From Streptomyces sp. NBC_01445 (GTDB lineage Bacteria; Actinomycetota; Actinomycetes; Streptomycetales; Streptomycetaceae), in assembly GCF_035918235.1 (NCBI RefSeq), contig NZ_CP109485.1:3968001-4032000 (forward strand): 64,000 nt of DNA, in the 5' to 3' direction. Under the pieces are notes generated by a model. That model had not been told where the DNA came from. It saw nothing but the letters and a program-made list of their open reading frames with translations, and ran no database searches. The position numbers were made by a program, and so were the translations under genes. Positions 57,813-64,000 of the stretch are shown in pieces; position 1 is the stretch's first letter, and every line of letters begins with the position of its first letter.

Positions 57813-59546
57813 TTATCCGAAGACGTTGTACTGCGTGTAGCCGGTCCCGATCTTGATGCGTGTGGCAAAGATCTCCGAGGAGGCGGTCCCCGTGCCCGGG
57901 TACAGATAGAGCGTGCCGCCGGGCGTGCGGGCCACGTAGTCGGCCTTGCCGTCGCCGGTCACGTCACCCGGCGCCGCGAACGCGTTGTACCCGTCCCAGG
58001 TGCGCACCTGCACACCGGTCTCGAAGGGCGCGGACGCCTTGCCGGTGCCCTTGAGGAGGTACAGCTTGCCGCCGCTGCCGCGGGCGATCAGGTCGCTCCT
58101 GCCGTCACCCGTGAAGTCGCCCTTGCCGCGCAGGGAGTTGAAGACCTGGTAGCCGCTGCCGACGGTGGTGCGGGTGCCGTACGTCCCGTCGCCCTTGCCG
58201 GGGTACAGGTAGAGCGTGCCGCCGGAGGTCGCCGAAAGCAGGTCGGGGAACCGGTCGCCGGTGACGTCACCGGGCGCCACGATGAACTTCCGCGTCGCCC
58301 AGTCGCTCGCGATCTTCGTGTCCGTGTACGTCGAGCTGGACGCGGACCGGTGGCGCCAGTAGACGGCCCCGTCGGACCGGCGGCGGATGATGAAGTCCTG
58401 GTACCCGTCGCGGTTCATGTCGGCCTGGAGGACCAGGTTGTACGCGCTCCAGGACCCGGTCAGCGTCTTGCGCGTGGCGAACCCGCTGCCCGTGGACTCC
58501 TTGACGTACCCCTTGCCGCCGGACGCGGCGCGGACGAAGAGGTCGGCCTTGCCGTTGCGGCTGATGTCGGTGTCGTCGATGCGCGGACGGACCTTGGACT
58601 GGTACGTGGAGACCTTGGTGAACGCCTCGTACGTGCCGGAGACGTTGCAGACCTGCTTGCCCTGGCTGATGCCCCAGGACACGATGCCGACCACCTTGTC
58701 GCCCACGACGAGCGGGCCGCCGGAGTCACCCGGGCACGTGGTCTTGCCGGTGCTGTCGTCGCCGGTGCCGAGCTGTCCGGCGCAGATCATCTTCCCGGCC
58801 TGGAAGTACGGGTCGAGGTTCTGGGTGCAGGCGTCGTCGGAGTTCAGCGGCAGGGTGACCTTCTGCAGCTGGGACGCGATGTCGGCGGTGTCCTCGTTCG
58901 AGCTGGTGAGGCCCCAGCCGTACACGGTGGCGTTCGTGCCGGCGGCGTACAGCGCGCTGTCACCCTCTCCGGCCAGCTCCAGCGTGGTCTGGGCGACCGG
59001 CTTGGCGAGGGTGAGCAGGGCGACGTCGTTCGTGATGGCGTCGGGGTCGTAGCCGTCGCGCACCCAGCTGCGGGTGACGTCGATGTACGTGGCGCCGTTG
59101 CCGGCGACGGTGACGCTCTTGCTGGTGCCCACGGCGACTTCGCCGTACTTGCCCCAGTCCTGCCGGTTGCCGTTCTCGTCGTGCAGGCAGTGCGCGGCGG
59201 TGAGCACCTTGTTGGGCGCGACCAGGGTGCCGCCGCAGACGAAGTACGAGCCGCCGGCGGGGTCGTTGTAGACGAGCTGCACCATCCAGGAGGCGGCGCT
59301 CGTGGTGCCGCCGATGATGCGGGGCGTGACCTTCTTGTCTCCGCTCGGCGACGGGGAGGACGCCGCAGGCTCCGCGGTCTTCGCGCCGGGCGGCGGCTGC
59401 ACGACCCGGCCGGTGTCGGACTCCCCCGCATAAGAGGTGACGGCGAACGCGCCTCCGCCGATCAGCGCGAGCCCGGCCGCGGCGGCCGGCAGCACCTTGC
59501 CGAGTCTTCGACGGTGCCGGCCGGAGCCGGATACAGATATGTCCAC
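57813..59546 (-). CDS. Secreted trypsin-like serine protease with FG-GAP repeats
   Basis: A 577-residue exported protease. Signal peptide 1-41; cleavage site R76-IIGG; catalytic His119 (TAAHC), Asp174 (NDVALL), Ser275 (CPGDSGGP). The C-terminal half has about five FG-GAP/VCBS calcium-type repeats (DMNRDGYQD, DVTGDRFPD, DFTGDGRSD, DVTGDGKAD). GTG 59546 after GGGGGGAC starts the signal peptide. The repeats probably bind calcium and mediate substrate or wall contact. Confidence 0.9.
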   Translation of the reverse strand: MDISVSGSGRHRRRLGKVLPAAAAGLALIGGGAFAVTSYAGESDTGRVVQPPPGAKTAEPAASSPSPSGDKKVTPRIIGGTTSAASWMVQLVYNDPAGGSYFVCGGTLVAPNKVLTAAHCLHDENGNRQDWGKYGEVAVGTSKSVTVAGNGATYIDVTRSWVRDGYDPDAITNDVALLTLAKPVAQTTLELAGEGDSALYAAGTNATVYGWGLTSSNEDTADIASQLQKVTLPLNSDDACTQNLDPYFQAGKMICAGQLGTGDDSTGKTTCPGDSGGPLVVGDKVVGIVSWGISQGKQVCNVSGTYEAFTKVSTYQSKVRPRIDDTDISRNGKADLFVRAASGGKGYVKESTGSGFATRKTLTGSWSAYNLVLQADMNRDGYQDFIIRRRSDGAVYWRHRSASSSTYTDTKIASDWATRKFIVAPGDVTGDRFPDLLSATSGGTLYLYPGKGDGTYGTRTTVGSGYQVFNSLRGKGDFTGDGRSDLIARGSGGKLYLLKGTGKASAPFETGVQVRTWDGYNAFAAPGDVTGDGKADYVARTPGGTLYLYPGTGTASSEIFATRIKIGTGYTQYNVFG

Positions 59547-59621
59547 GCAAGTCCCCCCAGGGAGCGATGAGTTGAACGTTGGATGAAGAGCGTGATCGTA
59601 CAACCCTCCCCGAACAGCACA

Positions 59622-59661
59622 AAGGGCCGCCCCCGTCACGGATGTGACGGGGGCGGCCCTT
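59622..59661 (-). terminator. Intrinsic terminator of rho
   Basis: A perfect 18-bp stem (AAGGGCCGCCCCCGTCAC and complement) with a 4-base loop, 26 bases after the rho stop, then TTTGTG on the minus strand. Confidence 0.85.
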
Positions 59662-59687
59662 GAGCGGTGCTACCGCAGAGCGAAGCC

Positions 59688-61724
59688 TTAGTCGTTGCCG
59701 TTGCCCGGCGTCGGCGTCGTCTTCGCGATCTGCATCAGGAACTCGGCGTTCGACTTCGTCTGCTTCATCTTGTCGAGAAGCAGCTCGATGGCCTGCTGCG
59801 AGTCGAGCGCGTGCAGCACCCGGCGCAGCTTCCAGACGATCGCCAGCTCTTCCGCGTTGAGCAGGATCTCTTCCTTACGGGTGGAGGACGCGTCGACGTC
59901 CACCGCCGGGAAGATGCGCTTGTCGGAGAGCTTGCGGTCGAGCTTGAGCTCCATGTTGCCGGTGCCCTTGAACTCCTCGAAGATCACCTCGTCCATGCGC
60001 GAGCCGGTGTCGACCAGCGCGGTGGCGAGAATGGTCAGCGAGCCGCCGTCCTCGATGTTGCGCGCCGCACCGAAGAAGCGCTTCGGCGGGTAGAGCGCGG
60101 TCGAGTCGACACCACCGGACAGGATGCGGCCGGAGGCCGGCGCCGCCAGGTTGTAGGCACGGCCCAGACGCGTGATGGAGTCGAGCAGGACGACCACGTC
60201 GTGACCGAGCTCCACGAGACGCTTGGCGCGCTCGATGGCGAGCTCGGCGACCGTGGTGTGGTCCTCGGCCGGGCGGTCGAAGGTCGAGGAGATGACCTCG
60301 CCCTTCACCGACCGCTGCATGTCGGTGACCTCTTCCGGACGCTCGTCGACCAGGACGACCATCAGGTGGCACTCGGGGCTGTTGACGGTGATCGCGTTGG
60401 CGACCGCCTGCAGGATCATGGTCTTGCCGGTCTTCGGCGGGGCCACGATCAGGCCTCGCTGGCCCTTACCGATCGGCGACACGAGGTCGATGATGCGGGT
60501 GGTCAGGATGCCCGGGTCGGTCTCCAGACGGAGCCGGTCCTGCGGGTAGAGCGGCGTCAGCTTGTTGAACTCCGGCCGCCCGCGCCCGGATTCGGCCGCC
60601 ATGCCGTTGGCCGAGTCGAGACGGACCAGCGCGTTGAACTTCTCGCGGCGCTCGCCGTCCTTGGGCTGGCGGACCGCGCCGGTGACGTGGTCACCCTTGC
60701 GCAGGCCGTTCTTGCGGACCTGGGCGAGGGACACGTACACGTCGTTCGGGCCGGGCAGGTAGCCCGAGGTCCGGATGAACGCGTAGTTGTCGAGGATGTC
60801 CAGGATGCCCGCGACGGGGATCAGGACGTCGTCCTCGGAGACCTGCACCTCGTTGCCGAAGCCGGCCTCGTCGCGGCCACGACGACCACGTCGGTCGCGG
60901 TAGCGGCCACGGCGGCCGCGGCGGCCACCCTCGTCGTCGAAGTCGTCCTGCGGACCGTTGTCCCGCTGACGGTCCTGGCGTCCGCCGCCCTGCGGCTGAC
61001 GGTTTCCGCCCTGCTCCTTGCCCTGCTCGTCGCCCTTGCCACGGCGGTCGCCGCGGTCACGGCCGCCGCGCTCACCGCGGTCGCCGCCACGGTCACCGCG
61101 GTCACCGCGGTCACGACGGTCACGACGCTCGCGCCGGCCCTCGGCGCCACCGTCACCGGCGTCGCCCTTGGCCTCGCCCTGGGTGTCGGTGCGGGTCTCG
61201 GTCTTCGCCTCGGCGGTGACGGTCTCGGGGCTGCCGGCCTCCGAGGTGGCACGGCGGCGACGACGCTCGCCGCCCTTGTCGTCGCTCGCAGGCTGACCGG
61301 GGATGTCGATCTGCTGCTGAGCGGCGGCCTTCGCGGCCTTGGCGTCCTCGGCCTTGGTGGCCTTCGCCGGGGCCTCGGTGCCGTTCGCCACGGCCTCGTC
61401 ACCGGTGCGCGCCTTGGAGGTGGCGCGGCGCTTCGGCTTGGTCTCGTTGGTGTCGGCGCTCTTCGCGGGAGCGCCTCCCCCGGCCTGCGCCTCCTTGATG
61501 ACCTCGATCAACTGGCTCTTGCGCATACGCGCGGTGCCCCTGATGCCGAGGCCCGATGCGACCTGCTGGAGCTCGGCCAGCACCATGCCGTCGAGGCCGG
61601 TACCGCGGCGCCGACGGGAGCCCGAAGCACCGGCGGCAGGCGCAGCAGAGGCATCCGCAGCGGCGGAGGGCGCGGCAGCGGAGCTGTCGGCGTTCACGCC
61701 CATCAGATCGGTGGTGTCGCTCAC
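59688..61724 (-). CDS. rho: Transcription termination factor Rho
   Basis: A 678-residue Rho with the actinobacterial insertion: N-terminal SAP-like helices, a long Arg/Asp/Gly-rich disordered segment (about 175-290, [15 protein letters not shown]), RNA-binding domain, then the ATPase with [11 protein letters not shown] (Walker A), RPEEVTDM and [12 protein letters not shown]. The insertion alters RNA handling and bicyclomycin response in relatives. GTG 61724 has AAGGACC upstream. A 378-base leader precedes it. Confidence 0.95.
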   Translation of the reverse strand: MSDTTDLMGVNADSSAAAPSAAADASAAPAAGASGSRRRRGTGLDGMVLAELQQVASGLGIRGTARMRKSQLIEVIKEAQAGGGAPAKSADTNETKPKRRATSKARTGDEAVANGTEAPAKATKAEDAKAAKAAAQQQIDIPGQPASDDKGGERRRRRATSEAGSPETVTAEAKTETRTDTQGEAKGDAGDGGAEGRRERRDRRDRGDRGDRGGDRGERGGRDRGDRRGKGDEQGKEQGGNRQPQGGGRQDRQRDNGPQDDFDDEGGRRGRRGRYRDRRGRRGRDEAGFGNEVQVSEDDVLIPVAGILDILDNYAFIRTSGYLPGPNDVYVSLAQVRKNGLRKGDHVTGAVRQPKDGERREKFNALVRLDSANGMAAESGRGRPEFNKLTPLYPQDRLRLETDPGILTTRIIDLVSPIGKGQRGLIVAPPKTGKTMILQAVANAITVNSPECHLMVVLVDERPEEVTDMQRSVKGEVISSTFDRPAEDHTTVAELAIERAKRLVELGHDVVVLLDSITRLGRAYNLAAPASGRILSGGVDSTALYPPKRFFGAARNIEDGGSLTILATALVDTGSRMDEVIFEEFKGTGNMELKLDRKLSDKRIFPAVDVDASSTRKEEILLNAEELAIVWKLRRVLHALDSQQAIELLLDKMKQTKSNAEFLMQIAKTTPTPGNGND

Positions 61725-62102
61725 GAAGGGTCCTTCCCTGGAGCGGACGTCGGCCTGTCTGGCTCGGCGACCGGTTGTGCTGTCCGGCGGTGGTCCTGTC
61801 CGTATGGACCGTGCCGGGGCGGTGGTCCGCCAACGCGGCGGAAGAATTCATTGGTGACGGCGAGTCCCGAAGCCGCGGGTTTCACTGGAATGTCTGTGTC
61901 ACCCGGCTCGATCACACCGGTTCCGGAGCATGCTCGAAACAGCTCAGTGCACGGCACAGAGCAATTTGCGGGGCTCCTGGAAGAATGGTTGTCCCGGAGG
62001 GGGACACACAGCACCTCGCCATGGTGGGGTCGGGTGCAGACTTGAGGTTAACACTACCGGATCCAACAAATATTCCCCCTCTCGAATTCCGGCAACCGTG
62101 TG
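61725..62102 (-). promoter_or_regulatory. Intergenic region with possible rho promoter and long leader
   Basis: 378 bases lie between thrB and rho. A GGGAAT(62077-62072)-19-GTT(62052-62050) arrangement, one base off the sigma-R spacing, would give a leader of about 315 bases, allowing Rho autoregulation. No hairpin of terminator strength or coding frame is convincing. Confidence 0.4.
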
Positions 62103-63020
62103 TCAGTGGGCAAGCGGCAGCACGCTCGCTCCGTCGACATCGAGGTCGAGGCGGTTCGCCGCCCATCCCTCACCGGCCAGCCGGGCGACCTTGTCGGCCG
62201 CTTCCTTCTCCACAAGGGCGAGGACCGTGGGGCCCGCCCCTGAGATCACCGCGGGTACGCCGTCGGCCCGCAGCCGCTCCACAAGTGCGAGGCTCTCCGG
62301 CATCGCGGGAGCCCGGTACTCCTGGTGGAGCCGGTCCTCGGTGGCGGGCAGCAGCAGCTCGGGGCGCCTCGTGAGGGCCTCTACGAGCAGGGCCGCTCGG
62401 CCCGCGTTCACCGCGGCGTCCACATGGGGGACGCTGCGCGGCAGGAGACCGCGTGCGGTCTCGGTGAGTACCGGCTTTCCCGGTACGAAAACCACCGGAA
62501 CGATGGAACCAGCGGGGTCCATCCTGATCGCCCGGGCCGCACCGCCGTCCATCCAGGAGAGCGTGAAGCCGCCGAGCAGGCAGGCCGCGACGTTGTCCGG
62601 GTGCCCCTCGATCTCGGTCGCGAGCTCAAGAAGGGCCGCGTCGTCGAGCCGGGCGTCGCCGCCTATCGTCACGGCGCGCGCGGCGACGATGCCGGCGCAG
62701 ATGGCGGCCGACGAGGAGCCGAGGCCGCGGCCGTGCGGGATCCGGTTGGCGCAGACGACCTCGAGGCCGCGCGGCTGTCCGCCGAGCAGGTCGAAGGCGG
62801 TGCGCAGGGAACGTACGAGCAGATGGGACTCGTCGCGCGGGAGGGTGTCGGAGCCCTCACCTGCGATGTCGATGTTCAGGCCGGAGTCGGCGACCCGGAC
62901 GACCACGTCGTCGTAGAGACCCAGCGACAGGCCGAAGGCATCGAAGCCCGGGCCGAGGTTGGCGCTGGAGGCGGGGACGCGCACCCTGACGGCGGCGGCG
63001 CGGAAGGCGGGACCGGCCAT
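62103..63020 (-). CDS. thrB: Homoserine kinase
   Basis: A 305-residue GHMP kinase with the Gly-rich ATP loop PHGRGLGSSSAAICAG and SANLGPGFDAFGLSL. It phosphorylates homoserine for threonine synthesis. ATG 63020 gives the family start (MAGPAFRAAAVRVRVP). Confidence 0.94.
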   Translation of the reverse strand: MAGPAFRAAAVRVRVPASSANLGPGFDAFGLSLGLYDDVVVRVADSGLNIDIAGEGSDTLPRDESHLLVRSLRTAFDLLGGQPRGLEVVCANRIPHGRGLGSSSAAICAGIVAARAVTIGGDARLDDAALLELATEIEGHPDNVAACLLGGFTLSWMDGGAARAIRMDPAGSIVPVVFVPGKPVLTETARGLLPRSVPHVDAAVNAGRAALLVEALTRRPELLLPATEDRLHQEYRAPAMPESLALVERLRADGVPAVISGAGPTVLALVEKEAADKVARLAGEGWAANRLDLDVDGASVLPLAH

Positions 63021-63219
63021 CGCTCGATGACACTCCTTGAGCTGCGGTTCTTGCGTGATGAACAAGGTGACTGCGGTAGAGATCCGATGATTGCTGCCCG
63101 TGTGAGAACCCGAAGGCCGCGAGGGCTACGACAACGCCTGCGGCACCGCGGCATATGCCTGTGCGGCGGGGTGGGTTCGGTACAGCCTATCGAAGGAAGG
63201 TTCTGTGGCGACATAGGGC

Positions 63220-63259
63220 GCACAGGAGGCGCACGATGCGTGTCGCAAGCCTCCTGTGC
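63220..63259 (-). terminator. Hairpin between thrC and thrB
   Basis: GCACAGGAGGC and its exact complement flank an 18-base loop, 34 bases after the thrC stop on the minus strand. It may attenuate or separate thrC from thrB. Confidence 0.55.
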
Positions 63260-63292
63260 ACCCCCTGTGCGGAGTTGACCGGCCCTGTCCGG

Positions 63293-64000
63293 TTACGCCA
63301 GGCCGAGGCGCTCGGCCGCGGTGGCCGCGTCGACCGGGACGGTGACGGGCTGCGGGGCGCCCGCGACGGCCCAGTCGGGGTCCTTGAGTCCGTTGCCCGT
63401 GACGGTGCAGACGATCTTCTGCCCCTTGTCGACCTTGCCCTGCTCGGCGGCCTTGAGCAGACCGGCGACGGAGGCGGCCGACGCGGGCTCCACGAAGACA
63501 CCCTCCTGGGACGCCAACAGCTTGTAGGCGCGCAGGATTTCACGGTCCGTCACTTCGTCGATGAAGCCGCCGGACTCGTCACGGGCGGCCAGCGCGAAGT
63601 CCCAGGACGCGGGGTTGCCGATGCGAATCGCGGTGGCGATCGTCGACGGGTCCTTGACGATCTCGCCGCGCACGATGGGCGCGGAACCGGACGCCTGGAA
63701 GCCCCACATGCGCGGGGTGTGCGTGGCGATGCCGTCCGCCGCGTACTCCTTGTAGCCCTTCCAGTAGGCCGTGATGTTGCCGGCGTTGCCGACGGGAAGG
63801 ACGTGGATGTCGGGCGCGTCGCCGAGGGCGTCGACGATCTCGAACGAGGCGGTCTTCTGGCCCTCGATACGGAACGGGTTGACCGAATTGACCAGCGCCA
63901 CCGGGTAGTTCTCGGAGAGGGCGCGGGCCAGGTTCAGGCAGTCGTCGAAGTTGCCGTCGACCTGGAGGATCTTCGAGCCGTAGACCAGCGCCTGGCCCAT
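63293..64000 (-). CDS. thrC: Threonine synthase (C-terminal part)
   Basis: The 5' part lies beyond base 64000; 235 codons are present. [42 protein letters not shown] and [13 protein letters not shown] match ThrC. The PLP lysine is outside the window. It converts phosphohomoserine to threonine, downstream of thrB chemically and upstream of thrB on the map. Confidence 0.94.
   Translation of the reverse strand: MGQALVYGSKILQVDGNFDDCLNLARALSENYPVALVNSVNPFRIEGQKTASFEIVDALGDAPDIHVLPVGNAGNITAYWKGYKEYAADGIATHTPRMWGFQASGSAPIVRGEIVKDPSTIATAIRIGNPASWDFALAARDESGGFIDEVTDREILRAYKLLASQEGVFVEPASAASVAGLLKAAEQGKVDKGQKIVCTVTGNGLKDPDWAVAGAPQPVTVPVDAATAAERLGLA

Noticed and set aside
63021..63292. Possible small gene between thrC and thrB
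   Set aside because: No open frame with a ribosome site; the region holds a hairpin instead.

Overview
The window is a very GC-rich actinobacterial chromosome segment. Gene content and order identify it as Streptomyces: Scy next to FilP, icmA, a NucS endonuclease, a CBM2-Fn3-GH18 chitinase with a DasR-type repeat promoter, an eight-subunit ATP synthase operon preceded by atpI, an arginine-rich Rho, and a sigma-R-type promoter before rpmE. From memory the order matches the S. coelicolor core-chromosome stretch from about SCO5419 down to SCO5355. I see no prophage, insertion sequence, CRISPR array, tRNA or rRNA. Both ends cut genes: a thioredoxin/TPR co-chaperone at base 1 and threonine synthase at base 64000.

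Layout. 1-9.2 kb: co-chaperone, TetR regulator, secreted hydrolase, isobutyryl-CoA mutase large subunit (icmA) behind a perfect 24-bp palindrome, two DUF3817 membrane proteins, two MarR regulators, a thiamine-binding protein and three tandem AIM24 genes. 9.2-13.7 kb: a two-component system whose sensor loop is Asp/His-rich, a divergent PepSY protein with an Asp/His-rich tail, and an MFS transporter whose 3' end is tandemly duplicated. 13.8-16.7 kb: meaB GTPase, thiolase and methylmalonyl-CoA epimerase. 16.9-22 kb: the polar-growth coiled-coil proteins Scy and FilP. 22-26 kb: two paralogous ABC-2 transporter pairs. 26-36.8 kb: a zinc-ribbon-like protein, a luciferase-family oxidoreductase with a TTA codon, nucS, a membrane-anchored P-loop ATPase beside a STAS protein, hydroxyacyl-CoA dehydrogenase, a TetR/ABC module and cobalamin adenosyltransferase. 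37-40.9 kb: a NarL-type two-component pair and chitinase. 40.9-64 kb is one long minus-strand housekeeping series: DUF2550, atpC-D-G-A-H-F-E-B-I, a WecA/MraY-type transferase, glyA paralogue, phosphatase-like protein, Sua5, prmC, prfA, rpmE, an LCP protein, a secreted trypsin-like protease, rho, thrB and thrC.

How the genes connect. icmA, meaB, the epimerase and the adenosyltransferase supply much of an adenosylcobalamin-dependent acyl-CoA mutase pathway, together with thiolase and hydroxyacyl-CoA dehydrogenase; the small B12-binding mutase subunit is not here. prfA and prmC are the release factor and its methylase. Scy and FilP organise tip growth. The atp operon carries an upstream Rex-like operator, which would tie ATP synthase expression to NADH/NAD+ state.

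Points most worth a second look: the Cys-to-Ser change at the nucleophile position of the phosphatase-like gene at 52518-53159; the Asp/His-rich sensor plus secreted PepSY module; the triple AIM24 operon; the membrane-anchored P-loop ATPase next to a STAS protein; the bldA-type TTA codon at 26803; and the tandem duplication of the MFS gene end. Start sites were chosen by reading ribosome-binding sequences and by family lengths recalled from memory; no database search was possible.
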